Shown in pieces: positions 47,101 to 59,424 of a stretch of DNA of 64,000 nucleotides. Under the pieces are notes generated by a model. That model was not told where the DNA came from. It did not search any database and saw nothing but the letters and a program-made list of their open reading frames with translations. Numbering within the stretch: position 1 is the stretch's first letter; the number at the start of each line of letters is the position of its first letter. Position numbers and translations under genes: made by a program. Origin of the DNA: Setoptus koraiensis (lineage: Eukaryota > Arthropoda). The DNA lies in assembly GCA_048013815.1 (NCBI GenBank), contig CM106586.1, positions 3,472,001 through 3,536,000 of the forward strand. Direction: 5' to 3'.

Positions 47101-50100
47101 TAGAACATAGGAAAAAATTGTCCAAAACATTGTCAGGCGGTTACAAGCGCAAATTATCATTGGCTATCGCCATGATCGCTGGGTCGAAAGTGCTGATTTT
47201 AGATGAACCAACCTCTGGTATGGACCCTGAATCGCGCAGAAAAGTTTGGGACTTTTTGCAGTTGATCAAGCGCGATAGGCTTATATTAATGACGACACAT
47301 CATATGGAGGAAGCCGATGCATTAGGCGATCGGATAGCAATCATGTCGGGTGGACAAGTTAAATGTTGTGGTTCATCCCTATTCTTGAAAAAAGTATTCA
47401 ATGCCGGTTACCATTTGAGGATATCTAAATGCGCAATTAATTGGAATCAAGCGTCCTTCGATGAGATCATCGGTGCCAAATACAATCTGCACGAAAAGTT
47501 AGAAAACCGAACACCTCACGAGTTGATGTACCAATTTGATGCTGATGAAACGGAAAAGGTTTTACCTAGGCTGTTTGAGGATTTGGAGTTAAACAAGGAA
47601 AAAGTGGGCATATTCGGATTCGGTGTCACAGTTTCGACTATGGACGACGTATTTATGAAGATTGGAATACACTTCAAAGACGTAGAGGCAGAAGAGATGC
47701 AAATGCGATTCAATATAGCTAACAACAAAGTCGACATTTCGGACCAAACTGCAACTGTAAAACACCGTAGAGTTGCTTCTTATTACGAACAAAACAAATC
47801 ATACAGCGAGTCAGCTGATAAGTGTCAAAGAAAGCATCTCACCGGCTTGAATGAATCAGTTAAATCAAAAGATCGTTACCCGAGAATAATTGGACGAGAA
47901 CTCTTTAGGCAACATATGAGGGCTTTGATAGCCAAGAGGTACAATCATGCCCGTAAGAATATATTCCAAATAGTTTGGATTTTCTCTGTTAGCCTGTTTT
48001 GCATATTGAGCATAATATTGATGTTGGATTTCATAATATTCCGCGAGGAAATAACACCGGAATGGAAGCGTCCTGTGACTCTAACCGGAATGGGCTACGG
48101 TAGTCGAACTGATGCTATTTATCAATTTGGAACGGAAGATGCCGAACCTGACACAAATCCGTTCGTTAGCACTTCAACAACGGCAGCAGCTACTATTACG
48201 GATGCAACAACAACCATACTTCCACCGACAACAACTTCTTTCTCTGAAGCTGAAACATCAACAGTCGCTGGCTTACCCAATGACGATTCTACCCCGGCCA
48301 CAATTATAAATAGCGCTGATGAGACATTACCAACTCCATCCAAGTTGGTCAATGAGGTCAATCTCAATTCATCTGCTAAATTCCTAGATAGATATTGGGG
48401 TCCAGAAGCTCAAAAAGTCGGTGTAGCGCAAATTTTAACCTATACCGATGCAAATACAGAAATGATTGATTTGCTGACACGACAATTCGCAAACTTCAGA
48501 GAGCGCTACATAGTCGGAGGAGAGAAATCTGGCAAAAAGTACGTGGCCTGGTATAATGGTGAAGCCACTCACTCACTACCAATATCGATTAATATGATGA
48601 TGAACTCAATATTGAAGCAATTCACTGATCTCATTGAAGGTGACCACCCAATCAAACGATCTCGTATCAGCCTAACCCATCACGCTCTGTCTCAAATTAA
48701 CACCCTCATCGCATTTCTACCGCATCTTGGCCGTCTAATCAATTTGGTGTTTTTGCCCTTCTCACTGGCATTTATCACCTCATTTTTTGTTATATTTCCG
48801 ACTCATGAGCGTGTTACAAAGGTGATTAGAACGGATTTAGATAATCTTCTCCTCTTTCTCTCTCTCTCTTAAACATACTTGTTCTATTCTGACTAACAGT
48901 AATCCCTCAACTTTTCACAATATCATAGAGTAAGCACCTTCAACTGATGACTGGACTATCGTGTCGGACGTTTTGGTTATCTCATTTCCTATTTGACCTG
49001 ATGATCTATTCAGCTTATACTACTATAATGTTGGTGATTTACTACATCTGGGATAGGTTGTTAAGTGATCGCAAGATATACTTTCCAAACTTCGAGCACT
49101 CATGTAAGTATGGATGGTGAGTAGTCTATGTCTAGTCTCTAGTGAAAGAATGACTTGAATAATAACCAATATATATTCTATCCCCCCTGTACAGTGGCCT
49201 TGGTTCTTTTAGTGTTTTTGTTCGTCTTTGCAGCATTGCCATTCGCATACATATTTTCATTCTTGGCAAAGAAGCCCACATCAGCATTCAGCTCCCTATG
49301 TGTACTTACAATACTTACTGGGACGGCCACACTAACGTTGGTCAGTTTGTATGAGTTGAAATATGAGGATCAGGCCTCTGCCAGTATCAGAACATTATTC
49401 ACAGTTTTTCGTAAGTATCCATAGTTTCTGCGATGCAATCTTTTGCTTATGAAATGAGTTATCTTGAATGAATATCTAATGTTTCCTCAAACAGTTTGGT
49501 CTTCCCGACTTATACCGAGCGTCTCCCTTTTGGTTGGTCTTCAAAAACTATTCTCCCTCAACACCACTCGCCACATATGTATCAATATATCGAGAGAAGT
49601 GCTCGATCTTTTATGCAGATATATCAATTCTCCTCTTGTAGATGAAGAGTTGCGAGTACTTCGACCAGAGAGATGCTGCAGACAAGTTTGTGGTGACAAT
49701 TGTTACGACCAGTGGCCATTTTTTTGGAGCGGATGGTTCGGAATTAATGCCGAGTTGGCCATGCTTGTGGTGGATGCAATAATATTCTGGTCATTATTGG
49801 TTCTAATAGAATGCAAATCGTTGCGTCATCAGATTTGGTCTTTCGTGATGAAATCTTTATCTTTCAAACGTTATTTCTTCTCAGCAAGTTTCCGCTGGAA
49901 GATACCTAGATTTGTAGACAATAAAGAGCTACATAAAGAGCAGAGAAGAATAGAGAAGGCCATCCAAGACGGTAAAGTCGATCAATATTCCATGGTTGTG
50001 AATAGTTTGACCAAAGTATATTCCAACGATTTCACAGCAGTCGATCAGTTATCTTTCATTGTTGACAAGCAAGAATTCTTTGGTCTGCTAGGTGTCAATG

Positions 50101-51017
50101 GTGCCGGAAAGTCTACTACGTTCAAGATGTTGACAGGTGAGTTACAGCCCACAAATGGAACAGCTTGGATAGGTGTGCACGATCTAGAGCACTCGAGAAA
50201 AAAATACTTGCAGCAAATTGGATATTGCCCACAAATGGATGCTCTGATAGATAACATGACCGGAAATGAAATGTTGACACTCTTTGCAAGGTTACGCGGA
50301 GTGCCTGAACATTTTGTTGATGATCTGGTTGAGGATACTATAGACAAACTGGGGCTTGTCCGAATGGCCACCATCAATTGTAACAATTACAGTGGTGGAA
50401 ATAAACGACGACTATCTGTTGGTATAGCCTTGATCGGGGCTCCCGACGTAATATTTTTGGATGAACCAACAAGTGGTGTGGATCCTCGATCTCGACGACG
50501 CTTATGGTCAACATTGATTGAATTTCAGCAATTAACCCAAAGTGCTATTGTGATGACTTCACATTCGATGAATGAATGTGAATCCCTTTGCGATCGTGTT
50601 GCCATAATGGTTGCCGGTCAATTTCAAGTATTGGGCTCTATACAATATTTACGCACGAAACTAAGTCAAGGATTCTCATTGATATTAAAGTTGAAATCCG
50701 AAACATTGAATCAGCATATTGATCAACTTGATACTATTACTAACAATATACACAAATACATGATGAATATTTTTGGTCCAGATAGAATAAACCTAAAAGA
50801 CGTTCATCAAACAATGATCAGCTACCACATATCACCCGATTCTGAATTGACGTGGTCAAAGATGCTTGTCTACCTAGAGAAAGCGAAACGTGATTTAGAT
50901 TTAGAGGACTATCAAATAACTAGCGATGCCAGCTTAGAATCAATATTCCTATCATTAGCCAAGAAGCAAAACCCTACAGACTTAGATAAGGGCAACAAGC
51001 AATCAATAGTAGCTTGA
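44125..51017 (+). CDS. ABCA-family full transporter (ABCA3-like), 2023 aa
   Basis: Five exons join in frame: 44125-46288, 46828-48821, 48929-49103, 49195-49410 and 49495-51017 (6072 nt with stop). Three donors are GTAAGT; the second is the weaker AG|GTGATT. Domain order is that of a complete ABCA protein: a first membrane helix at about residues 25-45, a large extracellular loop, then a helix bundle with the ABCA-type EKKSRVRDMLRLVGVSDW segment. NBD1 has Walker A GHNGAGKTT (Lys731), Q-loop Gln772, signature LSGGYKRKLS (about 823-832), Walker B VLILDEP (Asp847) and H-loop near His879. A second membrane half with a Thr/Ser-rich extracellular loop follows. NBD2 has GVNGAGKST (Lys1722), YSGGNKRRLS (about 1815-1824) and VIFLDEP (Asp1839). 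All ATP-binding residues are present, so it should be active. The family moves lipids across membranes. Intron 1 falls two codons before Walker A. The N-terminus is closest to ABCA3-type, but orthology is not fixed. Confidence 0.93.
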
Positions 51018-51277
51018 GACAACGGCATATGCAATAACAATCATGATATCAGCATTGTGATAAATTAAAATGGATTTAGAATTGCTTTATACAGAATTAA
51101 ATGATTGTGAGAAATTAATCTCGCACACAGACACACATACTCGAACATGTTATAAAATGATAGGATATACCTTCCATGATATACATGATAGCCAAGTTAC
51201 TTGATCATGATGTTCCTCAAAGTATGTTCGCATGGTCAAGCCAAGAATATGAATATGTATAGTTATAATGCGAAAAT

Positions 51278-51283
51278 AATAAA
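51278..51283 (+). terminator. Polyadenylation signal AATAAA for the ABCA gene
   Basis: First canonical hexamer after the stop codon, giving a 3' UTR of roughly 280 bp. Confidence 0.5.
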
Positions 51284-52490
51284 ATGATCTCATTCATAAT
51301 AATGAAATGTATTCTACTGTATTATCCAGGATAAACACATTCTCCTGCATTACTTCATTGTATGTCTGTGTACTGTACCGATCTTTCTGATTGTAGTCGA
51401 CCGAGGTGGCTTGTCAGGTAGATAAAACATGGCCAGAAGTCTGTTTCCTTCCATTGTACAAGAATGAAGTATGACTCTTAGATAATGGTCAGTCAGTTTT
51501 AAGTAGAGAATAATAGTTTAGTACATGACTGTGTAAGCGAGCCCTTTTGCGAGTGAATGCATTTTGGGTTATGTAATCAAGATATAATATATTCAAAAAA
51601 GATATTTTTAGAGTGCGAGATCAATTAGCATAAATCACAAAGCATCGCAGAAGCTTGCACCTGCTTATTATCAGTGGCTGGCTAAGCAGCAAGGGTGGCC
51701 TAACAAACGAATGGACGAACAACAGAAAGAAGACAGACAGAGAGAAAGAGGCAAAGAAAGAAAAAAACGATTACCTATAAGAGGGTTATGTATTATAATT
51801 ATTCATTAGATTATTTGCAAAGCTCCAAAAAATGCTTACATAGGAGGTCGACGACGATATTTGATTCAATAGTTAAGTTATCTTGAGTGAATGATAATAG
51901 TAAACTCATGGTAAATTATGCATTGACACACAATTGCTAAAAATAGTCTATTGGCACCTGTCAGAGAGAAAAATCGAATATTTCAATGAGTGAGTGAGTT
52001 CTTCCAATGAAGAGGAATAGGGAAAGAGAGAGAGATAGAGAGAGAAAGAGAACACACACATACGCCGACTAACAATCAAAATGGGAAGGAAAGAAAAGAA
52101 CCGCAACCGGAATAAAATGATTTCTTCTCTCTAAGCCAGTGGTGAGTGGTTTTACTAGAGTATAGATGTATCGCGATAAGAGATAATTAAGTTGACTGGG
52201 TATTCGTCATAGTAAGCGCTTGTAAATATTCTCCAAGTCACACAACGTCTGGGCCTGGCCCGTTACGATTGAAGATGAGAGAGTTGAAGAAAGTTATTGT
52301 TTTGTTTTGTTTGTGTATGTGTCGTCCTACAAAAGTAATAGTGAAAAATTGTGGATATAGCAATCGATCCATCTGCTAGCCGTTATTTGTTGCGAGTGTG
52401 TGTATTATTGAGATTACAATTGCGCAACTTTTTATCTCTTTTTTGCCTCCTTTATTCACACTCCTTTCGCCGTTTGCTGCTAATCTGACC
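51284..52490. other. AT-rich and purine-rich spacer after ABCA
   Basis: No coding potential. Purine-rich tracts (GAGA and GAAAG) lie at about 51735-51770 and 52022-52050. It could be an extended 3' UTR or intergenic. Confidence 0.5.
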
Positions 52491-52491
52491 C

Positions 52492-52734
52492 ATGTTATTG
52501 CCTAACAAATCAACAAGTGGTTTAACAAATGTCTTAGTCATCATCGTCGCTATTGCTGCAGTCGTTGTTTTGGTGGCCGTTGGAGCATTGCCGAGCCGCT
52601 CGAGACCAGCCACTAACCAAATCAAGAATGAGATCAAGCCGGTCGCTATCGGAGCTAATGAGGACACACAGCAGCAACAGCAACAACAACAGCAACAACA
52701 ACAGCAGCAGCAACAACAAAAACAACAGCTTTGA
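52492..52734 (+). CDS. Possible small membrane protein with poly-Gln tail
   Basis: An 80-codon frame has a convincing hydrophobic segment (residues 12-33, LTNVLVIIVAIAAVVVLVAV) and then about 17 Gln from a CAG/CAA tract. An equally long hydrophobic frame exists on the minus strand (52452-52667), so the plus frame is not clearly favoured. No homologue was recognised. Confidence 0.2.
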   Translation: MLLPNKSTSGLTNVLVIIVAIAAVVVLVAVGALPSRSRPATNQIKNEIKPVAIGANEDTQQQQQQQQQQQQQQQQQKQQL

Positions 52735-54024
52735 GAACAGCATCAGAGAGGACAGCAACAACAACAGCAACAACAACAACGCAGCAGCTTTACTAGCCGG
52801 TTAAGCAAAGCTACACACAGAGGGAGATTGTTCTGGGTCAGTTGTCAAGCTAGACTACACAGGCAACTTTAACTTGGGCATGCCATGCCAGCATTGTAGC
52901 CAGCCAGTTGCGGATAGGTGTGTGCTGTGCAAGTGAGCAAGCGAGCAAGTGAGAGCCAGGACAGGTGAGAGTGAGTTACAAGAGCAGTAACACATATGAC
53001 GTTGCAATGGCGGCAGTTGTAGCGTTAGAGTTGTTGCTCGATGTAGATGATGAAGCATTATCTCATGCATTGTACGGCCCTCGCTGGCAGCGGCATCAAA
53101 CGGCCAAGTCCAGCCCTCGCAACTACAAGTTACGTCAGGCTGCAGCAAGTGGCCATAGTGAGTCAGTTGTGGCTGTCGTAGTTGTTGTTGTTGTTGTTGT
53201 TGTTGTTGTTATCGTTGTTGCTTGTAGCCGCTGCTGTACTCAAAAATCATCATGAAACAACAAAACCCCTGCTGGCGGCAGCAGCAGTTACAAAGTTGGT
53301 GGACAAGTGTGAGTCGACTAGACACACACACACTCATACAGCAACGGTCGACATTTTAAACATGAAATTATTGCACATACTGTACTAACTCATTGTAGAC
53401 TGGCTAACTCATTCGGTAGGATCAATCTTGACGGCAGCGAACGAAAGATGATCAGTATATCAAGTTATTGGCGTTGAGAAACAGTCGCTTACGTCAGCAG
53501 CAGCAGTTATACTATTGCAGCGTGCGAGTGTTGCAGTTATTACTATTGTCATAATTCAATTATCATAATTCAATGATCATTATTATTAGTCGATTGTCGC
53601 CGCTACTCAATTAGCTCGCGAGCGCCAACAGCAACACTGCAGTCACTGTCACACCGACAGGTGTAATGTGATTGGTGAAAATAATAGTCAACAACAGCAC
53701 AGTTGCGAGCTAGTCGATTGGAAGCCGCCAGCGCAACAGTGACATGCCAGTGTGATATATGTCATCGTGCAATCGGCATAAGCAGCAGCAGCAGCAAGAC
53801 AGAAGCAAGTGGCAACAAATGACAACAAACGGCAAGCGCGTAATGATTGATTTGTGTGTGTGAGGCCAACATTTGACATTGCAGAGCGAGCCCCAGCAAC
53901 TGATTGTTGTCAGCATATTCCAAGACAGAGAGCAGCATAAAATTGCCTGACTAAGACACACAACGACAAGTGCAACACAAGTGTGAGCAGCACACCGGCA
54001 TAAGCAACAGCACAAGCATAAAGT
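52735..54024. other. Spacer, repeats only
   Basis: Contains CAACAG/CAGCAA tracts (to about 52800), a TTG tract at 53178-53212 and CAGGTGAG at 52962-52969. No gene is seen. The end may be the 5' leader of the exon at 54025. Confidence 0.45.
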
Positions 54025-54695
54025 ATGAGGAGCCAGCCAGCAGCAGCAGCAGCGGACGTCCAACCGGAAGTGGTGGCGGAGAGCGCCGCCAAGAGGACGA
54101 GCGGCCAGCAGCCTCTGTCGACGAGAATTGCTGCCGCCCAACTGCAGCACCATCACCAATTTCAGCAGCACAAGAAGCAGCAGCAGCAGCACAGTGGCAA
54201 GGCAGCGGAGCATCACGCGTACGCCGATCTGGATCAGGCCTCGAATAAGTCACAGCACTCGTGCACCAGCAAGACGTCGCTGCTGGACAGGCTGGCCAGC
54301 AACACAACGGCCCTGTTGTACAACAATCACTATACCAAGCATTCAGTGTTCACCAAAATGAGCGCGGCCGCCACCAAATCGGCCCCGGTTGTGGCGCCTG
54401 TGGCTGGCCAAGGCGGCTCGGGCGCCGGCCTGGGCAGTGCCGCGTGCGACCAGTGGTCGGCGGCGGAGGCCCCAAAGCAGCAGCAGCAGCAGCAGCAGTG
54501 GTCAGCGGGCGCCAACAGCGACACAACGAGCCAGCAGCAGCAGCAGAGGAGACTGACCACCGGCGGCAACAGCAGCGACAGCAACAACAACAACAGCAGC
54601 AGCAACAGCAGCAGCAAAAAGAAGAAGCAGCAGGCCAACGAGCAGCCCTTGTTTGGCCTCCACTCGGCCAAACTAATAGCGTACCGCTGTCACAG
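54025..54695 (+). CDS. Gln/Ser-rich first coding exon of an unrecognised gene
   Basis: The ATG at 54025 follows an in-frame TAA two codons upstream, so the start is well bounded. 223 complete codons run to CTGTCACAG|GTGAGTAGC, a strong donor that leaves the exon in phase 2. The sequence has Ala- and Gln-rich tracts, a His-rich stretch, a non-repetitive core TSKTSLLDRLASNTTALLYN, a Gly-rich part, Ser/Asn and poly-Lys runs, and finishes LFGLHSAKLIAYRCHR. There is no signal peptide. Codons are G/C-ending, unlike the other genes here. This looks like the disordered N-terminus of a large neuronal or regulatory protein whose domains lie beyond 64 kb. The family is unknown. Confidence 0.6.
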
Positions 54696-55217
54696 GTGAG
54701 TAGCACGATGGCGCGTAGCACGTCAAACGGCAAATCTACTAAAAGATCTAAATCTAAAGCAAGTTGACTAACAAACAAAAATCGAAAAAAAAAAATGTTG
54801 TAAATCAAGCGCGCCGAGTTGTGACAGTTGTGAGCGGGCGTCAGTGCTGGCCCCGACAGTGACAGTCAGCTGTTCGCTTGGCACAGTCGCTCGGTGTGCG
54901 ATATGCAACGCAAGTGATGCGACGCGGCTCGCATAAATTAAACAGTGACAACAACAACAACAAATTAAACGGTGATAAATGTCATGTCGAATGGCAGGGC
55001 CTTGATACAGTCGGCGGGCATTGTTGTTGTCGTGAACAATGTTGCCATGTCGGCAACCGACCAAAACGACAATGAGCGGCGCAATAAATGAGCGGCGTAA
55101 TGAGTGAGCGGCGCAACAAGCGAGCGGCGTAATAAATGAGTGGCATAAAAAATGAGTGACAGGTTATAACACACAGTTGGCATTAGGGGCGCTGATTTAT
55201 CCATTTTGGCCATTTGT

Positions 55218-55268
55218 GCCGCGCCACCAACAACAACGCCAACAACAACGCCAACAACAACGCCAACA
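55218..55268. repeat. 12-bp minisatellite AACAACAACGCC
   Basis: About four units, then decay into ATAACAACA. Confidence 0.85.
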
Positions 55269-55556
55269 ATGATAACAACAACAGCGATAACAACATGTGC
55301 TAATCATTTTTCACGCTACAATAAAATAACGGTAATAACAACGACGATAATGACCAACAGAATAATAATAACGGCAATAAAAGCGTTTTACGGCCATCTC
55401 TGGCACACCATAACACACACACACACACACTCGGTCTGGCGCACACTCGGTCTAGCGCTGGCGCGGTCTGGCGCTGGCGCGGTCCGACGCACAGAGACGG
55501 CTGACAGCCGTCGGCATCGGCACAGCCGGTCCGGTTACGTTCGGCTGGCTGGCCAA

Positions 55557-55612
55557 CCTGACCGACGCAACCGACGCGACCGACGAAACCGACGAAACCG
55601 ACGCAACCGATG
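55557..55612. repeat. 9-10-bp minisatellite ACCGACGCA
   Basis: Six units alternating GACGCA, GACGCG and GACGAA. Confidence 0.8.
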
Positions 55613-57952
55613 GGTCACACAACGGCGCCACTTGTTGCAGGCGCCACTTGTTGCGGGCGTCGCTTGTTGCGGGCGAGTCTGGACATCGGCCGGGCAACAG
55701 CGACAGCGGCACAATGGCGACGGTTGGCTGGAGTGTGCGAACAATAGTTCACTTCCTCCTCTGTGCACTTGTTGCCTGTTGGTTGTTGTTGTCTCTCGGT
55801 TGTTGCGCGCTGTTGTCTCTCGGTTGTTGTTGTGTGTTGCTGTCGTTGTTTCTGTTCTCATGTCCACCCTTGCACTGGCCGTGCCGTGTTGCATCGCCAT
55901 TGTCTCGCCATTGCCACACACAAACACACACACTGTCCAAGAGTGAACGGAGGCCGCTCAACAGTGACTGTGCCAGCGACTGTCGGAATAGTCGCTGTGA
56001 TGACCGACAGGCACTGTGTGTACAGTGAGTGTGTGTTGTCAGTACAACGGACAACTGACACTGTTCAACTGGCCGCAACAAGCACACGCAAACTTGCCCA
56101 GTACCTACATACATTATAAATCGGCCAACAATGACGCAACTCATGAATATTGCATGTATGTCGTCGCATGTGTGTGTTGCATGTATATTATGCATGTATA
56201 TTGGTATGTGTGTGTGTGTGTGTATTATGCAACAATGTCCGTTACTGGCCGTCGCTGGCCGGCCTATCGCTGGCATCTAACGGATTGGGCCTGTTTGTTG
56301 GCCTGTTTGTGTGGCGTTTGTCGCACTGCTCACACCGCTCACGTCACTCACGCCACTAACAACACTAACAGCACTAACAACACTAACAACACTCACAACA
56401 CTCACAGAGTGTGTGTGTGTCGTATGTTTGTGTCCAGCTAAGGGACGCACACACGCACACACATACGCATATTACGTAATGCATGCAACGACACGTACAA
56501 AAACAATGGCACTACCGGCTTGTGCATGCCAGAGCATTGTTACGGCTCGGCTCGCAGCATTTATGTCGCCGTGCACACAATTGGCACATGACTGGCTGGC
56601 TCACATTGCGAGCCGGCCGTCGAGCTCACCTGTCGGGCTGACCGCGACGGACACTGCGCAACTGACTCGGTTGCCCAACTGACACTCCGTTGTGACTCGC
56701 AACTTGTGACTCGCAACTTGTGAGTGCGCGACGGACGCGACACACTGCACTGACAACTCGCAATGTCGGCAATGTCGGCAATGTCACAGCGGCGACACAG
56801 TGAGTTGAGTGCGCGACACAAGCGCACCCAGCTGATTGTCATGTCATGCTAATCCGTCACTGACAAGCGCACTCTGTACTGCTCGGGCTAGTATGTCACC
56901 CCAAGCAGCTTTACCTTGTGACTCACAAGTGGCGAGTGTCAGCGCTGGTCAGCTGACCGGTGGACCATTGGAGTGGCGGCCAATCCAATGAGCGTCACCT
57001 GTCCACTGGGCCCAATGCAATGCAGTGTGTGCCTGTTATGCACGTTGACATATGACCCGCAACGTTTGTGCAATGACGCAACGACGCGCCGCTTGTTGGT
57101 GTGTGTGTGTGTGTGTGACACAACTTGGGGGGCTGACCGGCGTCAATTGCACCTGTTGCCGGCCCATCAGGCCAGCGGCTCGATGCGCGACGTCTTGAGA
57201 CGACGCAGCGAGCCACGACAACGAGCAGCGGTCAAGCGAGCGTCTAATGAATCGAGTTTAATCGGCCGACAAGCCGGAAGCCGCACTGACACAGCCGGCG
57301 AGAGTGCCCGATGAGCGCCGAACAATCGCTGTCCAAAGTTTGTCGCTGTCGCTGTTGTCAGTGTCGCTGTCGCTGTCGCTGTTGTGAGTGTCGCTGTTGT
57401 GAGTGTCGCTGTCGCTGGTCATGCCGTGGTCGCGTCGTGGTGGTGGCGCTGTTGCCGTCGACGAGCGCCGCCGCCGACCACAACATCAACCGCACCACAA
57501 CAACAACGTCGAGCCAGCAAAGCGATCAGACGACAACCGAACGACAAAGCGACTCGCTTTATCATTGCGCCCGCAACAATTACTAATTGCATGTGCGGCC
57601 AATTATGTGCGGCCGGCACCAGCGACGACAGCGAAAGCGGCAACAGCGACTGAATTATGTGCCTTGAATGTTGTTGTGTCGCACAGGCTGTGTGACGCAA
57701 CGACAGCGACACAGCGACAGCGACAGCGACAGTGCACAAGCGCTGGCAAAAGTGCGGCCCAAACGAAAGTAGCAATCACGACCGTCATGACGGCGCACGC
57801 TTCCGGCGTCTTTGTCTCGCGAGCGCATACAAAGCCCAAAGTGGTCGCATTGTTGTTGTCGTTGTTTCGAAGCGCCGATTTGCCCGTTCGCATTGCACGG
57901 CACATTGTGCCATGATACCCTAATACCCACTGCATGATACGCATTACGTAAT

Positions 57953-57991
57953 GTTATATAATGTGTGTGTGTCGAGCGCACATTATATAAC
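57953..57991. repeat. Hairpin, 13-bp perfect stem, 13-nt loop
   Basis: 57953-57965 pairs exactly with 57979-57991 (GTTATATAATGTG). It starts two bases after the palindrome TTACGTAA at 57944-57951. Confidence 0.8.
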
Positions 57992-58755
57992 CGATTTGCA
58001 ACTGTCAGCGCTGACAATTGTGCGCACAGCCTCTTTGAGCCCTTTCGCTGGCGTCGCGCGAGCCACTTGTGCGCTTTTGATTTTGATTTTGATTTGATTT
58101 GAGCTCTAATCAAAATCAAATCAACTGTGCGCCACTCACACTGTGCAGTTGTCGCATGTTACTGTGCCAGTCGACTGTTGCGTGTGCGCTGCGCGCGCGA
58201 ACGCCCACGCGATCCTGTCAGGTGCAGGCGACGCTGTCCAGTGCCAACGTTGTCTGGTGAAAGCAACAGCGGCGCAACAGTGACCGCACAGCAACTTGTC
58301 AGCTTGGCCAGCTCGCGACCGACCGACCCCGAATGTCCTGTGTCGAGTGTCCGGCGCTCATTGGGCGGATCAGCTGGTCGGATCAGCTGTCGTCATCGAT
58401 GGCCGGCAATTGTCTCACAATTGTCAATTAATCAGCTCGCTGTCGGCCGCCTATCCAATGGATAGTATCCATGCAGCTTGCCATGACAATGTGACAGGCG
58501 CACACTGACAGGCGCACACTGACAGGCGCACACTGACAGGCGCGCCTGGCTGCAGTGCAATTGTGCGCTGCGTTGCGCCAAATTCAATTCAACAGCTGTC
58601 AGCGTGTCAGCTGTTGGTCGCAACTCGTTGTTGGTTGTCAACTGTCACGAGTCAAGTCAGTTGACTTGTCAACTGTTTGCTGTGCGTCATCGATGGCGGC
58701 CTGCCCAGATTGCGCAATTAGTGTCCGGCCGTGTTCACGCATGCGCCCACTGATT

Positions 58756-58880
58756 GGCCAGCGACACCAGCGTGAACAAACTGGACAGCGACACCAGCGC
58801 GAACACTGGACAGCGACACCAGCGCGAACACTGGACAGCGACACCAGCGCGAACACTGGACAGCGACACCAGCGCGAACT
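58756..58880. repeat. 25-bp minisatellite, 4 exact units plus one diverged
   Basis: Units at 58781, 58806, 58831 and 58856 share CTGGACAGCGACACCAGCGC. They are identical except for the final base of the last unit, which indicates recent expansion. Confidence 0.93.
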
Positions 58881-59397
58881 CTGGACAGTGTAGTTAACTC
58901 TGTTGTAACAATCTAGTTAATGCCAGATTGTTGCAACAGTTACCAGTGTCTAGGTATAAGCAGAACGGCTAAAATAGCTAAATGGCTTAATAAAAACGTT
59001 GAGAGCAATTTCACTTTATGCAAGCGGTCAGCTGGCGGCGCCCAACGAAGCGCGCATATCAGCTGACCGATATGACTGGCACTGGTCATGTCGCCAGTTC
59101 CAGTGGGTGCTGTCGGCCGGACAGCAATCGTGACGTTATTATAACGGGCGCACTGGGCGATCGTGACTATTGATTAGCGATCTTATCTCGTCTAGCCATC
59201 CATCGTTGAGCCACTTGAGCGCCTCGAGCCGTTGCGGCGGTCGCTGCCAGCGAATACTGGAGGCCTGCAGTCACTGCGGCGCAATGTCTGGCCGAAATAA
59301 GCTGCGTCGGCATTGCAGCCATTGGACGATGTACGCTGTCGAGCATGCAACAGGCCGCAGCGACGGCCGCCAGCAACAAGCCGGTGGCAATTGCGTC

Positions 59398-59424
59398 ATG
59401 CGAGTCGCATCATGCGACTCGCAT
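59398..59424. repeat. Hairpin, 12-bp perfect stem, 3-nt loop
   Basis: 59398-59409 pairs exactly with 59413-59424 around TCA. Confidence 0.8.
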
